From: Limnoperna fortunei
Lineage: Eukaryota > Mollusca > Bivalvia > Mytilida > Modiolidae
Length of the DNA stretch: 64,000 nucleotides
Reading direction: 5' to 3'
NCBI GenBank assembly: GCA_944474755.1
Contig: OX104114.1
Location: 27,923,220-27,987,219 of the forward strand
The position numbers were made by a program, and so were the translations under genes. A model generated the notes under the pieces. That model had not been told where the DNA came from, did no database searches, and was given only the letters and a program-made list of their open reading frames with translations. Positions 46,849-59,169 of the stretch are shown here, piece by piece (the stretch's first letter is position 1; each line of letters opens with the position of its first letter).

Positions 46849-48353
46849 CCTTATTGAAAAATATCCGGGCATGTATGATCCTTATTCGGGAATAACTAAT
46901 AATCTTTCAGAAAGTATGAATGCTGTTTTAAAAAGAGAAAACGATTGGAAAGAACTCCTGTAGATCTTTTAGCCTTAGGATTTTATTACATAACCTTTAA
47001 AATTTTGAAATATTAAGAGGCCGGTCTGGAGGTGGTAACTATCAACAGGGCTTTTATCGAACTATCTGATTGTATTTTCCCTAAAAGAATAGTTTCGGAC
47101 GAAATCATTGAATATATCAAAAGTGAGAAGCCTGTGCCATCAAAAGGAGAACTATTAATTAATTATAACGAAATTAACGAAATAACAGTAAGCCAACAGG
47201 TAATTAACAAACTGCCTGATGACACGGTATTTGACGAGGCTAATCAACACTCTAATCAACCTGTAATTCAATTTCCTTCCTTTGATGTGAATTGAAGTAG
47301 TTCGTTTTATTATTGACAATAATTAAATAACTTTAGTTCCTCAACAAGGGGCATTTATTGTCCACGGTAGAAAGGGAAAATATTGTGTTACACTATTTCT
47401 GAAAGTAACATGTCGGTGCGAATCCACTACTACATATGTTACCACATTTTGGCGGCAAAGATGAGCAGCCACCATACATTGTCTAATGTAAAAAGAAAAT
47501 TGATAACAAATCCGATAGGAAACATCCAAGATTCAATGATAACGAAATTGAATTCAAACCAGCTCCAGATTCGGCCTTTTCGTTAAACACTCCCCTCAAA
47601 AGTGAGATTAAAATCAAAACACCCTCAACAGTAGAAAGCTCGAAATCTTTAAAAACTCCTCAAAAAGCAAAACTCGTTTTCCCCCATAAATCGAACAGAC
47701 AAATAAATTTACGTTTAATACAAGAAGAAACAGCATGTAATAATGTAGAGCTCCAAAATATGTTTCAAGAAACAAAGATGCCGTTGAACAAAATAAAAAC
47801 CTGCCCGTAAAAAACGCAAAAAAGAAGATATTTTGTAGAGAAAACTAACTTTATTAATGAACCTATTTCGGATTTGTCAGATTCTACAACATTAACTTGC
47901 GTAGGAATTTGTAAACAACATCATATAAACAATCAATATATTAACTAACGAACCTTTATGATCAGACATAATCATAACTGCTCAAAATATGCTAAAATCC
48001 CATTACCCAGAAATAAACGCGTTTCAAAATTCCACATTAGCACCAGTTAAAATTTAGGACAGGTGGGTAAGTAACTGTTTTAAATTTCAAAAATCACCAT
48101 CATGTCAAATTCACCATAACGGTCGAGTGGAGATCATTGGGTTTTGTCATTGCAAAATTCTAAAAATGAAATTTATATTTTGGACAGTTTATCATTAAAA
48201 ATTACCGCATTTGTGGAATATCAGTTAGCTCAAATTTACGGCAAAGAGCAGAATCAACTTGCAAAAATGCCTGAAACGAAGAGGCAGAACGGAAACGTTG
48301 ACGCGGTCTGTTTGCAATTGCTAGTGCCTTGTTTAACGGGGTTTATAGTTGAT

Positions 48354-48360
<7 letters not shown>
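46849..48360 (+). pseudogene. MULE-like transposase C-terminus with SWIM finger and Ulp1-like peptidase domain
   Basis: The motif YDPYSGITNNLSESMNAVLK (from 46874) is characteristic of animal MULE-type transposases and is followed, after a frameshift near 46955, by PVDLLALGFYYI. A SWIM zinc finger follows: C-x-C at 47411-47419, then CYHILAAKM at 47437 in a shifted frame. Past a Lys-rich linker comes a Ulp1/C48-type cysteine peptidase pattern: HW at 48135-48140, ILDS with Asp at 48183, Gln at 48285, then Asp at 48300 directly before GLFAIASALFNG (48305). The two bases between them show that the catalytic Cys codon has lost one base. Stops (for example TAG before 48062) and several frameshifts make it inactive. 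Ulp1 enzymes cleave SUMO-type conjugates; the role inside a transposon is unknown. Confidence 0.72.
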
Positions 48361-48721
<361 letters not shown>

Positions 48722-49086
48722 GTTTTTGAATTTGTATTAAAAAACTAGCAAAGCGGGGAAATCTGTAGCATTATGCAAGAAATGAAAATAATAATTTGTT
48801 GCACAATGATTCCACCGCCTGATGAGATCTTTTGAGGGATCGAAATGATTGTTGTAATGTTAGACATTAAAACATTATTTCAAAGTAGAATACATTTCAA
48901 CATTTCATATTTTGCAAAATTTCGTTTCATATATAATATATTGAATTATATATCTTTGTAATTCAATATTTTGAAGCTGTAGACAATTAATGGCTAATTA
49001 ATTAATAGCTGACATATGAATTCAAAACATCGTGGAAAAGAAATTCCAACAAATGTGTCCTGTGGCTGATTTTTTCACAGAACATG

Positions 49087-50362
49087 CACCCAATCCGGTC
49101 AACTTTTTACAACTTTCCCTTTTTATGAATAAAATTATGTTATATACCTATTGGTTTGCTATAGAATTTACTAGAGGGATATATTAACCAATTTTGACCG
49201 GAGTATTGCATGTTTTTACAAATTAAGTCAAAATTTGAAATTTCACTCTACGCAATACTCCAACGGACCACCCTTCCGGTCAACGTTTGAAAATTTCTCT
49301 TTTATAAATACAACTGACTTATATATCAATGAATTTACTATAAAATTTACCAGAGGAATATATTAACCAATTTTGACCGGAGTATTGCATGTTTTTACAA
49401 ATTAAGTCCAAAGTTGAAATTTCTCTGTACGCAATACTCCAACGGACCACCCTTCCGGTCAACTTTTGAAAAATTTCCCTTTCATGAATAAAATTGAGTT
49501 ATATATCAATGAATTTGCTATAAAATTTACTAGAGGAATATTTTAACCAATTTTGACCGGAGTATTGCATGTTTTTACAAATTGAGTCCAAAGTTGAAAT
49601 TTCACTGTACGCAATACTCCAACGGACCACCCTTCCGGTCAACTTTTGAAAATTTCTCTTTTATAAATACAACTGACTTATATATCAATGAATTTGCTAT
49701 AAAATTTACTAGAGGAATATATTAACCAATTTTGACCGGAGTATTGCATGTTTTTACAAATTAAGTCCAAAGTTGAAATTTCTCTGTACGCCATACTCCA
49801 ACGGACCACCCTTCCGGTCAACTTTTGACAAATTTCCCTTTCATGAATAAAATTGAGTTATATATCAATGAATTTGCTATAAAATTTACTAGAGGAATAT
49901 ATTAACCAATTTTGACCGGAGTATTGCATGTTTTTACAAATTGAGTCCAAAGTTGAAATTTCACTGTACGCAATACTCCAACGGACCACCCTTCCGGTCA
50001 ACTTTTGACAACTTTCCCTTTCATGAATAAAAGTGAGTTATATATCAATAGATTTGCTATAAAATTTACTAGAGGAATATATTAACCAATTTTGACCGGA
50101 GTTTTGCATGTTTTTACAAATTTAGTCCAAAGTAGAAAAATCGTAATCAATTTCAGTAGAGAAAAAACCCTTCCGGTCAAGTTTTAAATAATTTAAAATC
50201 AAGATAATTTAAATTATTTTATATTTATTATGTAGAAATTGTTAATATCTTTCAGAATCCGTTTAAATTACATCGATATGTTTATCCGTTCGAAAGTTAT
50301 AGGCAAAAATATACAAAAAAACCCTTCCGGTTTTTCCACCCTTCCGCAGATTAGGGTCTCCC
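49087..50362 (-). repeat. right inverted arm: six ~180-bp units plus unique end
   Basis: The reverse landmark CCGGTC occurs at 49094, 49276, 49455, 49635, 49814, 49994 and 50173, spaced 179-182 bp. The outermost about 190 bp match the left end in reverse, including the CCCTTCCGGTTTTTCCACCC block and GGGTCTCCC at the tip. The array has one more unit than the left arm. Confidence 0.9.
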
Positions 50363-51319
50363 TCCCCTTGTACCCGGAGTAAAACAAAAATGGCAAACGA
50401 CGGTCAAATATTGTTCAAACGTAAAGCAAGAAAAGGCTCGTACAATGATGGTTTCAATGTGTCTCGAAGACAAAGTAGTACAAAAGTCGAAAAGAAGTAA
50501 AGATAGTCACTACACGCCATTTCGACACTAAGAGAAATGCACTTACACGGCGTTGCCGCCTGCAACTTGAGGTAAATATATTTTAAGTTTCACCATTTTC
50601 CTACGTATATGTTCACAATGTAAATATTTTTCATCTGTGGTAAATATCAAATGTTGATGCAGTACCTTTTTACACATGTTTGCTATTTACCTTAGTGACA
50701 TATAGTCCACATTGCGTAGACGGTAACTTCCCACTTGGTCTATAGTAAGTGTTGACGTAGGTTGTATAGTGTTTTTTGCGTTACAAATGAAAACTGCTTA
50801 CCGCGTATGGTTCAGCTTATGCTCCTTTTTTAGATCAAGAAGGGACCTTTTTGAAATCAATAATTATTTCCCCGAGATATTCAGCGTTTTGAAATAAAGC
50901 GGTTTTTTAGTTTTGAACGGGCGATTTTTCATGCTAAAATTTGACCTTAATTAGAACGGAACTGTACTTTAGGAACAATCGATTGTTGTCTACTCGAAAT
51001 CCTTCGGGTGATGTCGTCTGCAGTTTAGGCGGGAAAAGTCTCGCGGTTTGTCCGAATACCATTGAACGTTACGAAAGCAGACGAACATTTGTAAACATCG
51101 TAAGGTCCCTTAAGAAACAAAAATGGCTGACTTATTATGTGAAATTTCCGTAGCAAAGTCAAGGACGATTTGTAACAACTTAAATACAGAGGCATACTAT
51201 AAAACATGGACAGGTTGTTGTATCTACGTTTTTTCTACTGAATTTTCGTAATAACAAGGTAAAATATAAAATAATGAAAAAATGCTAGCAAACAATTTTT
51301 TCCAAGGGGGGTTGGCATT

Positions 51320-52290
51320 TAGTATACTCCCATTTGGTCTATTCCCATTTGGTCTACTATTTGCCCATTCCCATTTGGTCTACTCCCATTTTGTCTACTC
51401 TTGAAAATTTATAATTCCCATTTCGTCTACTCAATAAAATATAACTAGGTTTAAACTTGGTTGTTACATAAAATTATGGTGTATTAGAGTTTGTGTATTT
51501 TTTATATGTTTATTTTGCATTTCACGAATGTATGTATTGCAAAAACAATTCAATTGCTAAATAAACATTTATATTTATTGTTGTTGTACCAATAATAATG
51601 TATGATGAGAAGTCAACTAAATAATGAAAAACTAGAAAAAGTTTACATTTAATAACAATCAAATATAATTCCATATAACATAAAAAAAACCTCAGGTTTG
51701 TCTAAAAACATAAATATCATTGTTTTATCGATGATCCATGCTTATGTTGTTGCCGAAGCCAATTGGCTGAACATAAATGTGTCCAAGCAACAAAATTATA
51801 TCAGACAAGGATCAAAGTATCAAAAGTTGTTAATCACAGTATAAACAAACAACTTGCAACTTAATCATTTTCATTGTTAATGTAACAATTCCATAATACT
51901 AATTAGTAAACAATAATAATTTATTCATATGCACACATTCTATTTAATAGAATGTTTAAATAAAACAATGCTGTTTTTAAATTAAAAGTGTTTACTCATT
52001 ATATGTTCATACTTACTTTAAGAACATTTGAATACTCTTATTTTTTAACTTTATCTTTTTTGAAATACCAATGTTATACTCCCTTCATATTTAAAACATT
52101 TAATAATTAAAAAAAAATAACTATAAATTTTAAGGAAAAAAAATTGCATTAAACTTAGTTTCTCATATAAAATTCATAGAGTAGACAAAATGGGACACTA
52201 TAATTTTTTAGAGTAGACAAAATGGGAATAGACCAAATGGGAGTAGACCAAATGGGAGTAGACTAACTGGGAGTAGACCAAGTGGGAATG
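51320..52290. mobile_element. ~970-bp foldback element with arrays of CCCATTTGGTCTACT at both ends
   Basis: The left arm (51326-51434) has about six copies of a 15-16-bp unit CCCATTTGGTCTACT. The right arm (52183-52295) has about six inverted copies (AGTAGACCAAATGGG). The interior is AT-rich and noncoding. A further TTCCCACTTGGTCTAT lies at 50732 outside the left arm. Confidence 0.75.
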
Positions 52291-54349
52291 AACCGCGTAG
52301 ACAATATTCGTAGAAGTACCGAAATATGTACATTCATATTAGTCGCCACAAGAATCATTTCGTGTAATTTGACATTTTTTCAAAATTTCTTTTATAATTT
52401 TGTTTTCTCTGAAACATTAAAATTGTTGGCATAATTTAGCAGAATACACTTTCAATGAAGAGAACAGTGTCGTTTTTTATTATACATGTTTGTATCCATT
52501 GTAGATTGTGCAACAAATATGGGAAGTGGTGTCAGTAATTTTGAAATGCAGTATGAAGACCAATAGTAATTAAAATAGTAAGGTAAATAGCCAATACTGG
52601 GCCTATTTCAATTTAATATGACACAAATTATTATTAGGTCAAGGGAATTCAGGCTACAAAATGAATGGCCACACAATTGAAAAAAGGGGGAAACATATGG
52701 GTGTAAAATCTGTTAACATATGAAAGGGGAGATAATTTTCAGGGTATTCAGTTAAGTGTACTAAATAAAAGTGTGTTCAACTTCTTCAAATGGACATAAT
52801 TCAAAGAAATTGTTAAAATATAAGACCTAATTACACATACTCTGCAGTTAAGGATTCGCATAATTCTAACGATTCTGCTCCGGTCACTAGTGTGGCTTGA
52901 GTATGCGAGTAAGCATTGTAGCTCATTGGTACATGCATTTTGTAAACCTCATGTGACAGAAATTTACCAATTATAAAATAAAAGATTTTTGCTATGTCAA
53001 CATTCTATTTTTGTGTGGAATTTGCAAACTTTAGTTATGAATGTTCTTTCTTTGCAGTTTTTTTTGCAATATTATTTTTTGTGTTTTTACAGGAAAAAAT
53101 GTACATCAAAGACAAGAAGGAATGAAAAATAAGAATAATAACATCAAGATGTTTTGACTGAAAAACTTTACAAAGAACATTTTGACAAGTCTGGTTTTGG
53201 ATTGATTTTAGTTTCTATGAAGATTTGAAGGAAACAAATAACATTCAGCACCATATTCTACTTGCTGTCAACATTCAGAAGCAAACAACAACCGGGTGCC
53301 CTGAAGAAATATATGTACTGTAAATCAGAGGCAGAAGCACTGTTTCTTCTTTCTGTGAAAAGCAGTTTGCCAAAAAATGGAAAAAAAAATTGGAAATTTA
53401 ATATTTTTAGTAGTTGAAGCCAAACTGTCCACTGACAAATTAAATATTGTGGAGAATTTATCAGTAAAGTTATATCTTTTTACATATATTTTATAGTTCT
53501 TTCTTCATAATCATCATATTCATTGTGTTGATTATGCATTGGTTTATAAATGTTGCTTTTTAACAGTTGTAGAGGAAAATGGTGATATTAGTTATATAGC
53601 ACTTCTACATAAACTAAAACATGCTGTTGTAAAAAGTTCCATTTATTCTATTGTTCATATGAAGATAGTTCTTAACTGTTTTTATTGCTTGTTAATAATT
53701 AAAAAAATGGTAACATTAAATTTATTAGAAAGTAAAGCTTCCATTGTGGTATTTTTGAATGTGGACAAAAGATTGTAGAGTTGGCTCCCCTTTAGAGTTA
53801 TCTCCCCTATGATTATACTTTTTCTTGGTAAACAGTTTTCTGTTTACTACATAAGTTTGTAGTATAATGTATCAAGAATTGTTTTATATTGTGAAATTGT
53901 TTTTATGATTTCTGTTTTTTTATTGATATTGCATGAAAATATTTGATATTTAAGCTATAATATTCATCATTGCAATTGTACCATAAATTGGCAGAACATA
54001 CAGCATAGAAGAAAATTTAAAGTCTTTTTATTTATGTTTTTAGAATAATGGTGTTATTAGGCCATGGTCATGCTAAATTTTGTCATGTGTAATATCAGTG
54101 TCCTTGTTCTCTATTTGGATTAAAAACTTTAATCTTCATTTAAAGTAGTAATAAATAATTCCAAACATTTTCTATAGAAAATACTCAAACTGCATACTTA
54201 GACATTTGTGCATTATTCCTGCTCTTCAATAGTAAATTGTTCATATGTGAAGTTAAAAAGCAATTTGGTTGATATAAAAATAATATAACTAATTATTTTT
54301 TGATTAGATAGTCACTAAATAATTGGAAAACAGACAACAAATAATATAA
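52291..54349. other. AT-rich, no gene supported
   Basis: Two good-looking acceptors (TTTGTATCCATTGTAG before 52502; TTTTTGTGTTTTTACAG before 53092) could mark exons of an unrecognised transcript, but no frame is long enough to support a protein. Confidence 0.3.
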
Positions 54350-54790
54350 ATATTTTATTGAGTTTTTTCAGTTGTTTTTATGCAGAGTTCAATTAATATT
54401 TAATAGAGCAGAGTTAAATCAGTAGGGAAAAAGTATTTGCTGTAGCACCTTTAAGTTTTTTCAGTTGAAAAAAAAACGTTCAGTTTAATTTACTAAGATA
54501 AATCAGCAGGGATTAAGTAGGTTTGTAATAAAATTAAAAATGACAAATATTTATCAGTTGGATTTAAGCAGGAATAATCAATTACCTGTAGTCTCGCTTT
54601 TTTTCTACTTAGAAAATCAGTATAGTTTAAGTTGGATAAAAGTGGAGTTAAAGCATTGCTAATTATGTAGGTTAAAATTAAGCGGTAATTATGCATGTCG
54701 CTTAAATACTGCTTTTTACAACAGCGGATTCTATGCAGATAATAAGCGCCATTTAAGTTACGCTGTGATATAAAAGCGACGCTTCAAAAT
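54350..54790 (+). repeat. degenerate AGCGG/AAGTTGGATAAA repeat tract
   Basis: TCAGCAGGGATTAAG, TCAGTTGGATTTAAGCAGG, AAGTTGGATAAAAGTGGAG and TTAAGCGGTAATTATGC form an irregular series. Wording and strand match the 41380-41770 tract. Confidence 0.5.
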
Positions 54791-57700
54791 TGTCTGGGAT
54801 GTCACTTTCTTTTCTTCTTCAGTGGAAGTGCCATAGTTTTGTGTTGCGTTGAGAACAATGAATGACGCGTATTACGGTTTCATTCTAAAATTTCATCAAA
54901 CGATAGATCTGGAGACGATGCTGTTCAAGAAAGCCTACAAATATTATCAAAGAACACGGTGTTATAGGAGTCACGTATAATGCATATTAGAACCAATAAG
55001 TACTATTCGGAATAAAATTAAATTAACAGTATTTAAAATCCTAAGTCTGTGCCTCTAGCATGAAATACCATACAAACCATCATGGGTTTGCAAAATGTTC
55101 TACAAACCTTCGACAAGTGGTACTGTTTATCTCCGAAACAATAACGGTTTCAACCTTAAACAGAATTTACTTCAAATCATGTGTCTTGTGGGTACAAGTT
55201 AGCATTATAGTCCACTTAGCTGATGTTGAGCTGTAATCTGGCTTTAAGCAGTCATGGCGTCCGATATTCTGCTGATTGTTTCCCATTGGAAAAGTACAGC
55301 GGACTGGACCATTCGATTACATAAATAATATACATGTCTTATAATATATATGCCCATCTAGAGTCCGTCGTAAAAAATCTACCATTGCGATTCGCTGTGT
55401 ATGCACTGTGTATCCACCTATTAAAATGGACTGTGTTGATTAGGGTCATTTGGGGGGGGGGGGGGGGGGCGGGGTGGGGTGGGGTTGCGGAAGGGTCGTG
55501 GGATCAATCAAAACATAGTGTTGGATTTATTTGAATTCAAACGGTAAGTTGTACATAATTGCCAGAAACACACAATCGATTCCATTACGCTCCTTACCTT
55601 TCCAAGAATATACGACCAAAATTTCCACTAGACCACCTGTGGTCCTTGTTATTGTTGTTTAACTATCTGTTAATAAATTATGTGGTCAACAGAGACAGAT
55701 ATATTTACAATGTATGGCACTGTTATCTCTCGGTGAAATAACAGTGCTACAGGCTCTACGGGAGCTCTTTGAAGTTCCAGGGGAACTATATTTTCGGGAG
55801 GGGGTTTAATTTACAAAAAAACTTTGTTCAATTTTATTAAACTGTTTTAAGGGTCACAGCTTTAGAATAGGAGCAGCTATTTTGTTAATGCAAAGTGGGA
55901 AATTTTAATAATTACAAATAAGAATAATTAAGTTACTCCGCATAAATCACTCTTACACGGACTCCTTATGTAGTTCACTATGCATAAATTAACATCGCGT
56001 GTCGATTTACGTGTAAGGGATCTATCCATTTTCCATGTAAAAAAATCCGTCACTTCCATTACGATATATTTGGTCGCATGCATGCAGGGCGACAAATTCA
56101 TGTCAAATGCAGCCAAGTGAATTTTGTCATTGTATGTAAACTGTCCTTCACCGCACAACGAGCATTACAAAAAAAGGAGGAGAGGCAAGTGATAGATATA
56201 TTTTAATAAGATTGATATTGACGAAACTTAGTGAACTTAATCATGACTGCCCTATGATTTTTATATTTTTATTGACCTGTCAGTTTACTTAATTTTTTTT
56301 TGGTTAAAATATCTGGTTTTTTTTTAAATTATCTGATATTTTCTGGCGTTAACTTGCAAGGGACCAATTATTTATCATCAATTTTGCTTTGTACCTATGT
56401 TTAAAGGTAATACCAAAAAATCTGGTACCGCGTCACAAAAATATTTTTAACAAATAGCTGTGTAGTATGTATGTTTATTATATAGTAATATTTTTTCCCC
56501 ATTGTATTTCATATAGCAATAAAGTGCAGTATATTTTCATATTTTACACTGAATCTCGGCCTTTTATGTAATTTCCGGGAAAATTACAGATGTGTTCCGA
56601 ACATCGACTTTGATATTTTACTGTTGTTTGGTAAAAAAACATGGCCGAAAGTGACATACATAATCTGCTCTCGAGGGTTAAATTAGCAGAACCGCTTGAA
56701 CTGAACAAATAGAAGAATTCGATTGTAGATAAAAGTAAATTTCAGACCAACAAAGTAAAAAGTCAAGTGTAAACTGTACAAAACGGGATTTATAAATATC
56801 GTGTATACAACTGGCTCGTTTCAAAGCAGGAAGCTACTGGTACTACACTCGATTCGAATTTCGGCGATGAAAGTGTGTCGCTTTAACAGACGTTAATTTA
56901 GCTGAAACGCATTGTATTTTATTATTTAGGAGTCATTTGGTTAGAGCAATAAATGCAAGATATTTTCAAAGCAATTTAGCCATGGGATCATTGTTTACAA
57001 AGTAATCGCCGAATTTCGAGTATGGACGAAATTCGAGTGTGGGCATATATTCACAACAATAAGGAGCAACAAATAAAAACACAAAATAAAAAAAAATGTT
57101 TTTATTATATGTAAATCTACAACAAAATCTATATCTGTAATATTGACCAAGTGAAAATATGATAATATTGGACCTAGTAAAATATTACAAAATAGAAAAG
57201 ATGTGATAGTGTTTGAATTTTATAGTTTTACTGTAAATATGAATTTAAATTGATTATTAAATAAAGAATTGCATAATTTAAATCTGCAGATAGTATGATT
57301 TGATTTGAGTTGGATTTAATCGCTGATTGAGTGATGTTCGTATTTTATATATCTACATGTAATTGTTATTAGAAGACTGCACTGTAATCTACTATCTCAT
57401 CATTAGTGATTAGGTTCTTTATTTCATGGTTCAGTTGTCTATCATTTCATTGGTTGATAGTTTTGGCGGTTTATTTCTTTTGTTCAATCCAGTTTAGGGC
57501 AATTCGAATAGTTATTCCTGGTGTTTGAAACGGTAGCAGGTTGACAATCTTTCTGCAATTAATACGTTACTCTACTGCAATTTAACTACACATTTTTGTC
57601 TGTGTGTGCAACATTCATTTGATTCAGGTTTGTTATTTCACATTTCTCTCCATAATAGAAAATCTTTAACAGTAATAATTAATTTACCATTTAGCATGAA

Positions 57701-57899
57701 AGTCGCGAATGAATGCGTGAGCGTAAGTTTATCGGGTTTGCGTAAATAACTATCTAATATTAATAAATCTGGTTAATTCATTGTATCTTGATCCAGAACT
57801 GTGTAAATACTAAACTTTTATTAAACTAGCAAACCAGTTTAGGAGTGCACGATTAATTGGCGCTTGAGGTGTACGAGTTGTAAGAGTTCGAATTTTAAA
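54791..57899. other. no gene supported
   Basis: AT-rich. A short ATG frame at 56641 (MAESDIHNLLSRVKLAEPLE) in good context ends after 23 codons. It is too short to call. Confidence 0.35.
55450..55485 (+). repeat. poly-G run and GGGGTGGGGT tract
   Basis: About 19 G are followed by C and GGGGTGGGGTGGGGTTG. This tract could form a G-quadruplex. The open frame through it is low complexity. Confidence 0.85.
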
Positions 57900-58458
57900 C
57901 TAGGAGTATAACAAGTTTATGCTTTATGCTCCTCAATTATTAGGTTACAGAATTGTATATTTGTATATTTTTATGTTGTATAGGTTACCAGGACGAAGTG
58001 ACGAACCTACTAAATAACTATTGATTATTTGCCACTTGCACGATATGTGAGGTAAGCAAAGTGTGATTTGTTTTCTTATCGCTTTGCTTTGTTTATTAGC
58101 TTTGTTTATATGCTTACCGCATTTAACTATGTATGTAGCTTCGCTTATGTTTCATATCGCATATTGCATATTATAATTTGTATGTCATGTAAATACAAGT
58201 TTTATTCATTTTTAATATACATTGTAATTATGAGTACAATTACTAATTAACAGAAACTTGGTTAACGAATCAGTTAACGAATAATTGTTTTAGTGACGAT
58301 GTGATGCTATTTTGGTTTTATTATTTACAATCTATTAAATGCAAATGAAACTGTTGGCATAGATTTAAGATTGTTATTGCATTTTATGTTATGTATTTGT
58401 TATTACAGGGCTATCATCATAATAATCATCATTATCATTTATACTGTGATTATCGGTT

Positions 58459-58546
58459 AATAAAAGTCATTGGACCCTGAAATAAAGTTGTCATTTTTCA
58501 CCCCTCGAGGAAGAGAGGACTTTTACAATGGCGCCCACGTAGGGAC
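58459..58546 (+). promoter_or_regulatory. candidate 5' LTR 3' end and primer-binding site
   Basis: Two AATAAA signals (58459 and 58481) are followed by a run ending in TTTTACA and then, after one base, TGGCGCCCACGTAGGGAC (58529-58546). A TGGCGCC start just behind an LTR ending in CA is the classic retroelement primer-binding site; this one resembles sites complementary to a tRNA-Lys 3' end. It faces the gag at 62417. The left LTR boundary could not be placed; 57900-58528 is the likely LTR body. Confidence 0.55.
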
Positions 58547-59169
58547 CCTGCCCATAAGGAACCTCATCATTGTGTGCACTGATCAGTGACATTTGTTTGT
58601 TTACATTCCCGCAGTTCAGAATTGAGGACGTCGTTACCGCATGGACTATACTTAGTGATCCCTGGATTATTCTGTGGATATTCGTGCTTAAGCAATATTT
58701 ACTGTAAGTTTATATTATTTTGTAATATATTACTGTAAGCTCGAGCTATAAAAATATATGTTTTAATTTATTGCAATTTACTGGAAGTACATGTATAGAT
58801 AGAGTTGACTATTTTGTGGGAAATACAACATAGATATAGTGTTGGTATCTTGATATTAATAGTTGTAATTTAATTCAATATCTGCATTGCAAACATCTTA
58901 GGTATATTTAACGGTATACTCATTACGTACTCATGGTATTGTTAAATTGATTGATTGATTAGTAGATAGAGACTCGAACTTATTTTTTTTTCTCGACGGA
59001 TAAAACTGAGAAATTATTGTCAAGGTCGCAAGGTTAAGGTCATCCGGAAGTAAACAAATACATTTAAATCGTATGCAAATATTTTGAGTTGAGATTAAAC
59101 TTGTGTTTTAGTTTATTTTATTTATTCCTTGAACATATTTACACTTTATTGCTAGCACGGAACATCGAT

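Noticed and set aside
50390..50580. Possible small gene starting MANDGQILFKRKARKG with a donor-like GAG|GTAAAT near 50574
   Set aside because: The frame stops after 37 codons, a frameshift would be needed to reach the donor, and no continuing exon could be proven among the acceptor-like sites at 52502 and 53092.
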